A stretch of 64,000 bases of DNA from Bradyrhizobium sp. sGM-13 (GTDB lineage: Bacteria; Pseudomonadota; Alphaproteobacteria; Rhizobiales; Xanthobacteraceae), in contig NZ_JAGWDK010000001.1 in NCBI RefSeq assembly GCF_018398875.1, forward strand, positions 310,001-374,000, read 5' to 3'. The translations under genes and the position numbers were made by a program. Under the pieces are notes generated by a model. It ran no database searches. It was not told the DNA's origin and saw nothing but the letters and a program-made list of their open reading frames with translations. Below are positions 1 through 8,780 of the stretch, piece after piece (within the stretch, counting starts at the first letter, position 1; every line of letters starts with the position of its first letter).

Positions 1-177
1 GGCGAAGTGCTGTCATGGCTGTCCAAAGGCAAGACCAACCGCGATATCGCGCAGATTTTGGGACTCTCCCCCCGCACCGTCGACAAGCACCTCGAGCAGA
101 TCTATTCCAAGCTCGGCGTCGAGAACCGCACCGCCGCGGCGGCGATCGCGGTGAATGCGAAAAACAGGAGGGGGTGA
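1..177 (+). CDS. LuxR-family response regulator, C-terminal end (partial)
   Basis: Only the last 58 residues are present; the gene starts upstream of the window. They form a GerE/LuxR-type DNA-binding helix-turn-helix: the recognition segment LSPRTVDKHLEQIYSKLGV followed by ENRTAAAA is diagnostic of the family. The protein is probably a NarL/FixJ-type response regulator or a LuxR-like transcription factor; the domain that senses the signal is not visible. It points toward a GC-rich inverted repeat that may terminate it. Its target cannot be inferred, although the convergent neighbour is the nitrate assimilation operon. Confidence 0.85.
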   Translation, partial: GEVLSWLSKGKTNRDIAQILGLSPRTVDKHLEQIYSKLGVENRTAAAAIAVNAKNRRG

Positions 178-190
178 AGGGCTGGCTGCC

Positions 191-228
191 GCTCCCTCTC
201 CCCGTTCTTCATCGCGAGAGGGAGGAGC
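191..228 (+). terminator. Terminator-like inverted repeat after the luxR-type gene
   Basis: The left arm GCTCCCTCTC and the right arm GAGAGGGAGGAGC can pair imperfectly around a loop of about 13 bases. The structure lies 14 bases after the stop codon of the LuxR-type gene and has no clear T-run, so it may be a weak terminator or a dispersed repeat of the CCCTCTCCCC kind. Confidence 0.4.
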
Positions 229-240
229 GATCTCGCCCCA

Positions 241-323
241 CGGTCATTGCGAGCACAGCAAGCAATCCATCGCTCCACAAGCGGAGACATGGATTGCTTC
301 GTCGCTTCCCTCCTCGCAATAAC
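241..323. repeat. REP-like dispersed palindromic repeat, copy 1 (short form)
   Basis: The ends read GTCATTGCGAGC and CTCGCAATAACG, and the interior carries AAGCAATCCAT opposite ATGGATTGCTTCGTCGC, so the unit folds into a long hairpin. Two longer copies occur at about 17174-17288 and 18419-18541. All three are intergenic. This copy has diverged in its centre and lacks the GGAGCCTGTCATCGGGCGCG block of the other two. Confidence 0.8.
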
Positions 324-332
324 GCGGAGAAA

Positions 333-3038
333 TCAATGCGTCGCCGCTAGCTTCCGCTGTTCGGAACCATCCGCACGAGTCTGCGCGATCAGCCGCTTCA
401 ATTCCGGAATGCAGGAGCCGCAATTGGTGCCGGCTTTCAGCTTCATCCCGATATCGGCCGCCGAACGCGCACCCGCTGCGATGGTGTCGCAAATCGTGTT
501 GCGGCCGACGCCGAAGCAGGCGCAGACGATCGGGCCGGCGTTGGCGAGGCCGTCGACCGATTTGCCCGACAGCAGCATGCGGCGCTGGTCGTGGCCCAGC
601 GTATCTGCGGCAAACAGGTCCTTGACCACGTTCCAGTCGCCGGCGTCGCGCGCCGGGCCGATGAACAGGCAGGTGTCGATACGGTTGCCGTCAAAGGATG
701 CGGCGCGATAGACGCCGCCGCCAAAGTCCTTGTATTCGGCGAGATCGTCGCGCGCGATGGATTTCAGCCAGGATTGCCAGCCTGCGACGTCGGCATTGTC
801 GGCGAACAGGTAGCCATGGCCGCCTTTGACGGCGACGCGCGCTGCCCAGGCATGCGCGGGCAGTTCGAGTGGCTTGCGCGACAACGCAAAGCCGCGGAAG
901 ACGTATTCGTAAGGCACGAGTGAGGCCGGCGTCGCCTTGTTCTCGGGCTGGCCCGAGAACGGATCGGTGACGGGCGCTACCAGCGAGCCGACGCGTGCGC
1001 CGGTCGCGTTGGCCTCGCTCCAGTGGATCGGCGCGAACAGCATGCCGCGCTGCTGGCGTTCGCTGACGATGACGCGGAGCGTGCATTGCCCGTAGTCGGT
1101 GGTGACGCGTGCGAAGTCGCCGTCGGTGACGCCGTATTTTGCGGCATCATCCGGATGGACTTGGACGAATGGCTCCGGTAGATGCTGGCCGAGCCGCGGG
1201 CTCATCCCCGTGCGGGTCATGGTGTGCCACTGGTCGCGGATGCGCCCGGTGTTGAGCCGCAAGGGCCGCGCCGCGCTGGTCTCGGTCCGCAGCGCCGGAA
1301 TCTCCGGCGCGATGAAACGGGCTCTGAAATCGTTGGCAAAGAACCCGCCTTCGGCGAAGAAGCGCGCTTGCGGCTCGGTCCCCTGCCGAACCGGCCATTG
1401 CACCGGCGTCATTGCATCGAAATCACTGTCCGACAGCGACTGCAGCGCACCGATATCGAAGTCGCGCGCGCCCACGTTCTCGAAGGCCGAGAGCGCGGCG
1501 TGCTCGCGAAAAATATCCGCCGCCGAGGCGAAGCTGAAGGCCGCGCCGAAGCCAAGGCGCCTGGCGGCTTCGCCCATGATCCACCAATCGGGCTTGGCCT
1601 CTCCCGGCGAGGGAAGAAATGCGCGCTGCCGCGAGATGCGCCGTTCCGAGTTGGTCACCGTGCCGGATTTCTCGCCCCAGGCCTGCGCCGGCAGCAGCAC
1701 ATGCGCGCCCGCGTCCACCGTGTCGTTCGAGATCACGTTCTCGGAAATCACGAACAGCTCGAGCTTTTTCAGGGCTTCGCGAACACCGTCCGCGTTCGGC
1801 AGCGACACCGCCGGATTGGTGCCCATGACCCACAACGCCTTGATCTCGCCGCGCGCGATGGCCTCGAACATTTGCACCGCCTTCAGGCCCTCATGGGTGG
1901 CGATGCGCGGCGCCTTCCAGAATCGCCGCACGCAATCGATATCCGGCGGCGTGAATCCCATATGGGCGGCGAGCTGGTTGGCGAGCCCGCCGACCTCGCG
2001 GCCGCCCATCGCGTTGGGCTGCCCGGTCAGGGAGAACGGCGACGCGCCCGGCAGGCCGATCCGCCCGGTCGCGAGGTGGCAATTAAGGATGGCGTTGACC
2101 TTGTCGGTGCCCTGCGCCGACTGGTTGACGCCCTGCGAATAGAGGGTGACCACCCGCGGCGTGTTGGCAAACACCTGGAAGAACGTCGCAACGTCCTCCT
2201 CAGGCAAGCCGGTCGCGAGCGCCGTAGCCCCGATGCTTCCGGCGATGCTGCGCGCGCGGGCAATAGCATCGTCGAAGCCGGTGGTGTGGAGTTCGATGTA
2301 GTCGCGGTCGAGTACGCGGTTGTCCGCGAGGTAAACCAGCAACCCGCTGAACAGCGCCGTATCCGTGCCCGGCTTCAATCCTAGGAACAGATCGTCGTCG
2401 CCCACGGTGTCGGTCCGGCGCGGGTCGATCACGACGATGCGCGCACCGCGCTTCTGCTTGTTGGCGAGCATGCGCTGGTACAGCACCGGATGGCACCAGG
2501 CCGCGTTGGAGCCGACCAGCACCAAGAGGTCGGCCTCGTCGAGGTCCTCGTAACACCCCGGCACGGTGTCGGCGCCAAAAGCGCGGCGGTGGCCGGCGAC
2601 GGACGAGGCCATGCACAGCCGCGAATTGGTGTCGACATTGGGGCTGCCGACAAAGCCCTTCATCAGCTTGTTGGCGACGTAATAGTCCTCCGTCAGCAAC
2701 TGGCCGGAAAGATAGAACGCGACCGCGCCCGGACCGTCGCGCGCGATGATATGCTGAAGCCTGTGCGCGACATGGTCGAGCGCGTCGCTCCAGGCGACCC
2801 GCTCCATGGTTCCTTTGCCGCAGCGGATCATCGGATAGAGCAGCCGGTTCGTCAGCCCGAGCGTCTCGCCAAGCGCCGAGCCCTTCGAGCACAGCCGGCC
2901 GAAATTGGCGGGATGATCAGGGTCGCCCGAGATCGCCGCCCCGCCCCGCCCGTCCGGTGTCGCCAGAATGCCGCAGCCGACGCCGCAATAGGCGCAGGTG
3001 GTTTTGACAACGCGGAGATCGGGATCGACAACCGTCAT
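333..3038 (-). CDS. nasA: Assimilatory nitrate reductase, molybdopterin catalytic subunit (NasA/NasC)
   Basis: This 901-residue protein reduces nitrate to nitrite in the cytoplasm. The N-terminus carries a [4Fe-4S] motif (C15, C18, C22, C50) followed by K52, typical of the bis-MGD oxidoreductase family. The central part has molybdopterin-binding signatures, and the last about 65 residues form a BFD-like [2Fe-2S] domain (C839, C841, C873, C876), as in NasA proteins fed by a separate flavoprotein. It has no signal peptide, consistent with a cytoplasmic enzyme. It is the last gene of nrtA-nrtB-nrtC-flavoprotein-nasA, 13 bases after the flavoprotein gene. In Bradyrhizobium the equivalent gene is called nasC. 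No nitrite reductase gene lies in the window. Confidence 0.95.
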   Translation of the reverse strand: MTVVDPDLRVVKTTCAYCGVGCGILATPDGRGGAAISGDPDHPANFGRLCSKGSALGETLGLTNRLLYPMIRCGKGTMERVAWSDALDHVAHRLQHIIARDGPGAVAFYLSGQLLTEDYYVANKLMKGFVGSPNVDTNSRLCMASSVAGHRRAFGADTVPGCYEDLDEADLLVLVGSNAAWCHPVLYQRMLANKQKRGARIVVIDPRRTDTVGDDDLFLGLKPGTDTALFSGLLVYLADNRVLDRDYIELHTTGFDDAIARARSIAGSIGATALATGLPEEDVATFFQVFANTPRVVTLYSQGVNQSAQGTDKVNAILNCHLATGRIGLPGASPFSLTGQPNAMGGREVGGLANQLAAHMGFTPPDIDCVRRFWKAPRIATHEGLKAVQMFEAIARGEIKALWVMGTNPAVSLPNADGVREALKKLELFVISENVISNDTVDAGAHVLLPAQAWGEKSGTVTNSERRISRQRAFLPSPGEAKPDWWIMGEAARRLGFGAAFSFASAADIFREHAALSAFENVGARDFDIGALQSLSDSDFDAMTPVQWPVRQGTEPQARFFAEGGFFANDFRARFIAPEIPALRTETSAARPLRLNTGRIRDQWHTMTRTGMSPRLGQHLPEPFVQVHPDDAAKYGVTDGDFARVTTDYGQCTLRVIVSERQQRGMLFAPIHWSEANATGARVGSLVAPVTDPFSGQPENKATPASLVPYEYVFRGFALSRKPLELPAHAWAARVAVKGGHGYLFADNADVAGWQSWLKSIARDDLAEYKDFGGGVYRAASFDGNRIDTCLFIGPARDAGDWNVVKDLFAADTLGHDQRRMLLSGKSVDGLANAGPIVCACFGVGRNTICDTIAAGARSAADIGMKLKAGTNCGSCIPELKRLIAQTRADGSEQRKLAATH

Positions 3039-3051
3039 GCAAGCAATCCGA

Positions 3052-4269
3052 TCATGCAGCCTCGGAACGGATCGCGAGCGAGCGACCGAACATAATGTCG
3101 GCGCGAATTCGGGCCGTCGGCTGACGCGTGCGGATCAATTCGTGATACCAGAGCGCGTCGGCGACATCGCCTATCAGCACCGCGCCCGTTAACCGCCCAT
3201 CCACGATCACGAGCTTCTTGTAAGTGCCGTGGTTGATGTCGGAGAGCACGATGGCCTCGCTGCCGTCGCCGCCCATAAAATCGCCGGCGGAGAACACGCT
3301 GACGCCGGAAACTTTCAGATTGGTCGCAACGATGCTTCCACTGTACGACGCTTCACGCCCGGCGAGATGCCGCGCCAGCACCCGCGCCTGTTCATAGGCC
3401 GGCTCAACCAGGCCGTAGCAGACGCCCCGATGCTCGGCGCACTCGCCGATGGCGAATATACAGGAGGCGTCGGTCTGCAGATGGTCGTCGACCACAATGC
3501 CGCGGTTGACAGGGATACCGGCTTCCCTGGCGAGCGCGATGTTCGGGCGAATGCCTGCGGCAAAGATCACAGCGTCGGCCTCAAGCCGGCGTCCGTCCGC
3601 CAGTTCGACGGCTTCAACCCGCGTCTCGCCATGAATGCTCGCCGTGTTGGCGTTTAGCAGGATCTCGATGCCCTTGCTCTCGACGAGGGATTTTAATAGC
3701 GCCGCCGCAGGCGCGTCGAGCTGTCGCTCCATCAGACGGTCCATCAGATGCACCAGCGTCACCGGTGCGCCGGCCTTGGCGAGGCCATAAGCCGCCTCGA
3801 GACCCAGCAATCCACCGCCTATCACGACGGCACGCTTCTTCTGCGCGGCCAGCGTCAGCAGCAAGTCGACGTCGCGGCTATCGCGAAACGTGTGCACGCC
3901 GGCGAGATCGGCGCCGGGTACATTCAGCCGCAGCGGCGACGACCCGGTGGTCAGCACCAGTTTCGAAAACGGAATGCTCTCGTCGTTCTCGATCTTGAGT
4001 TCGCGGCGACCGACATCAATCTCGGTCGCCACGCAGCCATATTTCAGGGTGACGCCGCGGTCGCGCCACCAGGCCGCCGGTCGCAGCTCGATGTCCTGCG
4101 ACGTTGTCTCGCCGGCCAGCACCGATGACAACAGCACGCGATTATAAGCAAGCCGCGGTTCGTCGCCGATCACGGCGATGGCGTAGCGGCCTAACGCCAC
4201 CTTGGCGAGTTCATCGACCAGACGGGCGGCAGCCATGCCGTTGCCAACGATGACGAGCGGTTCGCTCAT
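3052..4269 (-). CDS. FAD/NAD(P)-dependent oxidoreductase, likely electron donor to nitrate reductase (Flp/NasB-like)
   Basis: This 405-residue protein resembles the N-terminal flavoprotein part of NirB and rubredoxin-type reductases. It has an FAD-binding motif near residue 6 (VGNGMAAARL) and an NAD(P)H-binding GGGLLGLEAA motif near residue 148. It lacks the siroheme and [4Fe-4S] domains of a full NirB, so it is not a nitrite reductase by itself. Its place directly before nasA suggests it passes electrons from NAD(P)H to the BFD-like domain of the nitrate reductase, as the flavoprotein next to nasC does in Bradyrhizobium. The start at 4269 gives a complete FAD fold. Confidence 0.88.
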   Translation of the reverse strand: MSEPLVIVGNGMAAARLVDELAKVALGRYAIAVIGDEPRLAYNRVLLSSVLAGETTSQDIELRPAAWWRDRGVTLKYGCVATEIDVGRRELKIENDESIPFSKLVLTTGSSPLRLNVPGADLAGVHTFRDSRDVDLLLTLAAQKKRAVVIGGGLLGLEAAYGLAKAGAPVTLVHLMDRLMERQLDAPAAALLKSLVESKGIEILLNANTASIHGETRVEAVELADGRRLEADAVIFAAGIRPNIALAREAGIPVNRGIVVDDHLQTDASCIFAIGECAEHRGVCYGLVEPAYEQARVLARHLAGREASYSGSIVATNLKVSGVSVFSAGDFMGGDGSEAIVLSDINHGTYKKLVIVDGRLTGAVLIGDVADALWYHELIRTRQPTARIRADIMFGRSLAIRSEAA

Positions 4270-4302
4270 GGCACGTCCTCACCTACCCGCTTTCGTATGA
4301 AC

Positions 4303-5097
4303 CTACGCCGCCTCGACGAAGCGATGCCGCTCGTAGAGGAATTCGAGCACGCGCTGCCGGCACTTGAGGTAGCCAGGGTTGGTCGCGAGCTCGAGCCGCT
4401 TGCGCGGACGCGCCAGCGGCACTTCCAGCACTTCGCCGATCCGCGCGCTCGGGCCGTTGGTCATCATCACGATGCGGTCCGACAGCAGCACGGCCTCGTC
4501 GACGTCGTGCGTGATCATCAGGATGGTGTTGCCGAGCTTTTGGTGCAGCGCCATCACCGAGTCCTGCAGATGTGCACGCGTCAGCGCGTCAAGCGCCCCG
4601 AACGGCTCGTCGAGCAAAAGCACCTTCGGCTCCATCGCCAGCGCCCGGGCAATGCCGACGCGCTGCTTCATGCCACCTGAAATTTCCGACGGGCGCTTGT
4701 CCCTGGCATGCGCCATCTGCACCAGGTTGAGATTGTGCATCACCCAGGCGTCGCGCTCGGCGCGGGTCTTGGTCGACGAAAACACCTTGTCGACGCCGAG
4801 CTTGACGTTTTCATACACCGTCAGCCACGGCAGCAGGCTGTGGTTCTGGAACACCACCGCGCGATCCGGTCCCGGCGAATTGACCTCGCGGTTCTCCAAG
4901 AGCACGCCACCATTTGTGGCGCTGGTGAGGCCGGCCACGATGTTGAGCAGCGTGGACTTGCCACAGCCGGAATGGCCGATGATCGAGACATATTCGCCCT
5001 TAGCGATGGTCAGGCTGATGTCTTTCAGCACTTCCGTCGTGGCGTTGCCACGGGTGAACGTCTTGTCGATATGGTCGAGCTTCAGATAGGCCTGCAT
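4303..5097 (-). CDS. nrtC: Nitrate/nitrite ABC transporter ATP-binding protein NrtC/D type
   Basis: This 264-residue ATPase has Walker A GHSGCGKST at residues 41-49, the signature ISGGMKQR and Walker [14 protein letters not shown] much longer frame is open upstream, but the start MQAYLKLDHI at 5097 matches the family and leaves an 11-base gap after nrtB. It belongs to the taurine/nitrate-type ATPases and energises the NrtB permease. It lacks the C-terminal NrtA-like domain of cyanobacterial NrtC, so it is closer in layout to NrtD. Confidence 0.92.
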   Translation of the reverse strand: MQAYLKLDHIDKTFTRGNATTEVLKDISLTIAKGEYVSIIGHSGCGKSTLLNIVAGLTSATNGGVLLENREVNSPGPDRAVVFQNHSLLPWLTVYENVKLGVDKVFSSTKTRAERDAWVMHNLNLVQMAHARDKRPSEISGGMKQRVGIARALAMEPKVLLLDEPFGALDALTRAHLQDSVMALHQKLGNTILMITHDVDEAVLLSDRIVMMTNGPSARIGEVLEVPLARPRKRLELATNPGYLKCRQRVLEFLYERHRFVEAA

Positions 5098-5108
5098 GAC
5101 TTGATCCT

Positions 5109-6017
5109 TCAGTTCAGCGCGGTGCCGCGGGTCACGACCTTCGCCAGTCCCGCGATCAGACGGTCGAGCACGAAGCCGATGATGCCGACATAGAACAGCG
5201 CCAGGATGATTTCGCTGATGTGCGAGGAATTCCAGGCGTCCCAGATGAAGAAGCCGATGCCGACACCGCCGATCAGCATTTCCGCTGCCACAATCGCCAG
5301 CCACGACAGGCCGATGCCGATGCGCAGGCCTGTGAAGATGTAGGGCGCCGCTGCCGGGATCATGATCTTGGAGAAGAACTCCAACGGATTGAGCTGCACG
5401 ACGGCTGCGACGTTTCGGTAATCCTGCGGGATGTTGCGGATGCCGACCGCGGTGTTGATGATGATCGGCCAGACCGAGGTGATGAAGATGACGAAGATCG
5501 CCGACGGCTGTCCATCACGGAACGCGGCGAGCGACAGCGGCAGCCAGGCCAGCGGCGGGATAGTTCGCAGCACCTGGAACAGCGGATCGAGCCCGCGCAT
5601 TGCCCATACCGACTGGCCGACCAGCGTGCCGAGCGCGATGCCGACGATGGCGGCAATCGAATAGCCATACGCCACCCGCTGCAGCGAGGCGGACAGATGC
5701 CAGAACAGGCCCTTGTCGATGCCGCCATTATCGAAGAACGGATCGAAGATCAGCTCCTTGGTGTCCTTGAAGACGCGTGACGGCGGCGGCAGGGTCGAGC
5801 CGGTGCGACGGCAAACCAATTCCCAGAACAACATCAGGAGCGCCAGCACGATCAGCGGCGGCACGACGCGCGCCGCGATCTCCTTGCCCATCTTGACGTA
5901 TTTTTCGGCACGTGGCGCCGGCTTCGGCGTCATCGTCACCACCGGCGCCGCAGAGGTCGGCGAAGCGGTCGGAATGGCCATGGCAGTGGCTTCAGCTTTG
6001 ATCGCAGGCATCGTCAT
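5109..6017 (-). CDS. nrtB: Nitrate ABC transporter permease
   Basis: This 302-residue inner-membrane permease has an N-terminal Pro/Ala-rich cytoplasmic extension of about 45 residues. Hydrophobic segments follow, and the BPD-transport (EAA-type) loop lies near the C-terminal third, around the EFFSKIMIPAAAPYIFTGLR stretch. It is of the SsuC/TauC/NrtB type. It lies between nrtA and nrtC in the same operon and would form the membrane channel for nitrate import. Confidence 0.93.
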   Translation of the reverse strand: MTMPAIKAEATAMAIPTASPTSAAPVVTMTPKPAPRAEKYVKMGKEIAARVVPPLIVLALLMLFWELVCRRTGSTLPPPSRVFKDTKELIFDPFFDNGGIDKGLFWHLSASLQRVAYGYSIAAIVGIALGTLVGQSVWAMRGLDPLFQVLRTIPPLAWLPLSLAAFRDGQPSAIFVIFITSVWPIIINTAVGIRNIPQDYRNVAAVVQLNPLEFFSKIMIPAAAPYIFTGLRIGIGLSWLAIVAAEMLIGGVGIGFFIWDAWNSSHISEIILALFYVGIIGFVLDRLIAGLAKVVTRGTALN

Positions 6018-6079
6018 TGAAAATGCATCTCCGTGTTCAATGAGCGGGCCGCCCGCAACCGCGCGCGGCCCGGGCTTGA

Positions 6080-7396
6080 TCAGACTTCAACGCGCTTAAT
6101 CGAAAGGGACTTCAGGTACGCAGCTGGGTTTTCCGGATCGAACACCTTGCCGTCGAAGAAGGTCTCCTTGCCGCGCGAGGTCGAGGTCGGAATCTCGGCA
6201 GCGGGGACGCCCAGCGTCTTGGCGGCTTCTTTCCAGAGATCCTCACGATTGACCTTGGCGACCAGCGCCTTGCTGTCGAAGCCCGCTTCGTATTTGCCCC
6301 AGCGGATGTCCTCCGTCATGAACCAAAGATCGTGGCTCTGGAACGGATAGGAGGCGAAGTCGCGCCAGTACTTCATGATGTGCGGCGAGTTCTCGACGAT
6401 TTTGCCGGGGATGCCGTAGTCGAACTTGCCCGCCGAACGATCATAGACGTCGTCGACCGGACAGTTCATCCACTGCCGCTTGCCCATGATGGTGGCGAGC
6501 TCTTTCTTGTTCTCGGCCTTGTCGGCCCATTGCTGCGCCTCCATAACAGCCATCAGGATCGCCTTGGCGGCCTTCGGATATTTGTCGACCCAGGCTGCGC
6601 GCATGCCGAGCGACTTCTCCGGATGCTTGTTCCAGAGTTCGCCGGTATTGACCGCGGTGTAGCCGATGCCCTGGTTGATGAGCTGCAGATTCCAGGGTTC
6701 GCCGACGCAGAAGGCATCCATCGTGCCCACTTTCATGTTGGCAACCATCTGCGGCGGCGGCACCACGATGGTCTCGACGTCCTTGTCGGGATCGATGCCG
6801 CCGGCGGCGAGCCAGTAACGGATCCACAGATCGTGCGTGCCGCCCGGGAAGGTCATCGCAACCTTGGCCGCCTTGCCGGCGGCCTTCTTCTGCTCGAACA
6901 CGGCCTTGAGCGGCGAAGAGTCAGTCCCGATCTTGAGGTTGGCATATTCCTTGGCAATCGAGATGCACTGCGCATCAAGATTGAGCCGCGCCAGGATGTA
7001 CATCGGGGTCGGCACGTTGTTCTGCGTCACCTTGCCGGCCGAGATCAGATAGGGCATCGGCGTCAGGATATGCGCGCCATCGATGCCGTTGCCTTCCGAG
7101 CCGAGCACGAGGTTGTCGCGGGTGGTGCCCCACGATGCCTGCTTGGCGACCTCGACGTCGGGCATGCCGTGCTTGGCGAAGAATCCCTTGTCCTTGGCGA
7201 CGAATAGCGGCCCGGCGTCGCTGAGCGCAATGAACCCTAGCGTCGCCTTGGTCACCTCCGGACCCGCGCCTTGCGCAAACGCGCCGGCCGGGAAATTCAG
7301 CTTGGCCGCGGCGAGTAATGCTGCCGTGCCGCCGGTGGCCTTGAGGAGCTGGCGGCGGCTGAAACCGCGTGAGGTCGGATGGGTAGGCTTCGTCAT
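6080..7396 (-). CDS. nrtA: Nitrate ABC transporter substrate-binding protein with Tat signal
   Basis: This 438-residue protein is the first gene of the nitrate operon. It starts with a twin-arginine signal (SRRQLLKATGG, residues 13-23) and a hydrophobic stretch ending near AFAQG, so it is exported folded to the periplasm. The mature part matches the NMT1/NrtA/CmpA family of nitrate and bicarbonate receptors. Its length of about 440 is right for NrtA rather than for the shorter taurine-type receptors. The 62-base gap to nrtB and the long upstream leader are described separately. Nitrate rather than bicarbonate specificity is inferred from linkage to nasA. Confidence 0.93.
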   Translation of the reverse strand: MTKPTHPTSRGFSRRQLLKATGGTAALLAAAKLNFPAGAFAQGAGPEVTKATLGFIALSDAGPLFVAKDKGFFAKHGMPDVEVAKQASWGTTRDNLVLGSEGNGIDGAHILTPMPYLISAGKVTQNNVPTPMYILARLNLDAQCISIAKEYANLKIGTDSSPLKAVFEQKKAAGKAAKVAMTFPGGTHDLWIRYWLAAGGIDPDKDVETIVVPPPQMVANMKVGTMDAFCVGEPWNLQLINQGIGYTAVNTGELWNKHPEKSLGMRAAWVDKYPKAAKAILMAVMEAQQWADKAENKKELATIMGKRQWMNCPVDDVYDRSAGKFDYGIPGKIVENSPHIMKYWRDFASYPFQSHDLWFMTEDIRWGKYEAGFDSKALVAKVNREDLWKEAAKTLGVPAAEIPTSTSRGKETFFDGKVFDPENPAAYLKSLSIKRVEV

Positions 7397-7558
7397 GGGC
7401 GTCGTTGTCCTTTGCGTCGGTGCGTTGAACGGGGCCGTCCGATTGGTGTCACCGCGCCAGGCGCAGAAAGGCGCGTTCCAGGGAGGCCCCGGAATGGCGG
7501 CTCACAATTCGGATGAGTGGTCTCGAGGGACGGCTTCAATGGCGTCGACACAAGCTAT

Positions 7559-7574
7559 TCAAGCTTCGTGCCAA
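7559..7574 (-). promoter_or_regulatory. Sigma-54-like promoter element upstream of nrtA (imperfect)
   Basis: Read on the minus strand, TTGGCACGAAGCTTGA matches the -24 element (TTGGCACG) exactly and keeps the right spacing, but the -12 element reads TTGA instead of TTGC. It would start a leader of about 150 bases before nrtA. Nitrogen-regulated nrt/nas genes commonly use NtrC and sigma-54, which makes the match plausible. The missing C at -12 is a real weakness. Confidence 0.3.
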
Positions 7575-7689
7575 GCCTTCCGCAGTGCAAAAGATACAAT
7601 TATTTCAACACACTATTCATTCGTCGTCGCAAAAATCGGCAGCCAGCGACAAACCGGTTCCGCATCCAAAATTTGCGATTCGCCCAATC

Positions 7690-7706
7690 CTTGTGCGGCG
7701 CACAAG
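7690..7706. promoter_or_regulatory. Perfect 17-bp palindrome CTTGTGC-GGC-GCACAAG
   Basis: The two 7-base arms are perfect complements around GGC. It lies about 120 bases upstream of the sigma-54-like element of nrtA, a distance fitting an enhancer-type activator, and 28 bases after the dioxygenase stop codon. It could therefore be an NtrC-like site (GCAC arms) or part of a dioxygenase terminator; no T-run follows it directly on the minus strand. Confidence 0.35.
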
Positions 7707-7733
7707 AATTGAGCAGGCACAAAAACAGACGGC

Positions 7734-8648
7734 TTACGCAACCTCCGCGGTCTTCGCCATCATCGGTTTCGGCGCGCTCCCCTCGCCTGGCTTCATGCGG
7801 AATTCGTAGCTCATCAGGTGCCACGGCTCGCCCGCGGGCTTGCCGTCCGGCATCGTCGGATCGGTACGCTTTTCGATTCTGGCGACCAGCTCGTCCTTGA
7901 CCCCGAACACCACGTCGGAATCGAGGTATTTGTCGCCGTCGATGAAGACGTGGGTGATCAGCGGCTGATAGCCGGGCGCATCGACCAGGAAATGCACGTG
8001 CGCCGGCCGCATCGGATGACGGCCGGTCTGCACGATCATCTCGCCCACCGGGCCGTCGGTCGGAATCGGGTAGCTGCACGGCAGTATGGTGCGGAAGAAG
8101 AACCTTCCATCGGCATCGCTAATGAAACGCGCCCGTGACGACGGCCCTTCCGTCGCATAAGCCGGCTTCTGGGAGTCATAGAAGCCGTCATCGTCAGCAT
8201 GCCAGATGTCCACCGGCACGCCGGCCAGCGGCTTGCCCTCGAGGTCGGTGACGCGGCTCTGCACGAACATCCGCTCGCCGGGCAGCGTCGCCGAGATATC
8301 GGTGCCATGCGGCGTCACCTTGTGCTCGCCGACATAGAACGGGCCGAGCACCGTGGTCTCGGTGGCGCCCTCGCGCTCCCGGTGGTTCACGGCATCGACC
8401 AGCATCGACACGCCGAGCACGTCGGACAGCAGAATGAACTCTTGCCGGATCGGGGTGCACTTCTGGCCCGTGCGCGTTAGAAAATCGATCGCATATTCCC
8501 ATTCCTCGAAGGTGAGATCGGTCTTGCGGACATAGTCGTGGAGGGACTTCACCAGTTCCTGCAGCAGGAATTTGGCGCGCGCATCAGGCGTATTGTCGAA
8601 GCTGCGGATGACGGCGGCGGTCAGTTCGGTCTCGCTGAATTGGCGCAT
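7734..8648 (-). CDS. Intradiol ring-cleavage dioxygenase (hydroxyquinol/catechol 1,2-dioxygenase type)
   Basis: This 304-residue non-heme Fe(III) enzyme would cleave a catechol-type ring between the two hydroxyl carbons. The first about 100 residues form the helical dimerisation domain of catechol dioxygenases. The catalytic domain shows the four iron ligands: Y157 (HADDDGFYD), Y193 (CSYPIPTDGP), H217 and H219 (RPAHVHF). Length and the N-terminal domain fit catechol or hydroxyquinol 1,2-dioxygenases rather than protocatechuate 3,4-dioxygenase; hydroxyquinol is my slight preference. No maleylacetate reductase or muconate gene lies nearby. The gene is divergent from the family VIII esterase. 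Confidence 0.88.
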   Translation of the reverse strand: MRQFSETELTAAVIRSFDNTPDARAKFLLQELVKSLHDYVRKTDLTFEEWEYAIDFLTRTGQKCTPIRQEFILLSDVLGVSMLVDAVNHREREGATETTVLGPFYVGEHKVTPHGTDISATLPGERMFVQSRVTDLEGKPLAGVPVDIWHADDDGFYDSQKPAYATEGPSSRARFISDADGRFFFRTILPCSYPIPTDGPVGEMIVQTGRHPMRPAHVHFLVDAPGYQPLITHVFIDGDKYLDSDVVFGVKDELVARIEKRTDPTMPDGKPAGEPWHLMSYEFRMKPGEGSAPKPMMAKTAEVA

Positions 8649-8780
8649 TTTTAGTGTCCTGCGGGATATGCGATGGCTGGAGTCAACCTATACCACCCTT
8701 CCCGCCCGCATAAGCACGGCCCGTTGGAACAGGGGACACTTTTCGGCTATCAAGACCGCAGTCGCCAGCCGGAGATGCCG

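Larger units (their letters stand above)
7397..7733 (-). promoter_or_regulatory. Leader and promoter region of the nitrate operon
   Basis: These 337 bases separate nrtA from the 3' end of the dioxygenase gene and hold no convincing gene. On the minus strand they could form a hairpin CGCGCC/GGCGCG with an 11-base loop (7453-7475). A longer-range pairing GCCGTCC/GGACGGC (7528-7534 with 7434-7440) would enclose it. Related nas operons in Bradyrhizobium are controlled by NasS-NasT antitermination in a long 5' leader, so a structured leader is expected; its identity here is inference. A sigma-54-like element and a palindrome are listed separately. Confidence 0.45.

Noticed and set aside
1099..2384. 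Long plus-strand reading frames (up to 400 codons) opposite the nitrate reductase gene
   Set aside because: They lie fully inside a well-supported gene on the other strand, are Arg/Ala/Pro-rich, and match no family; they are by-products of high GC content.
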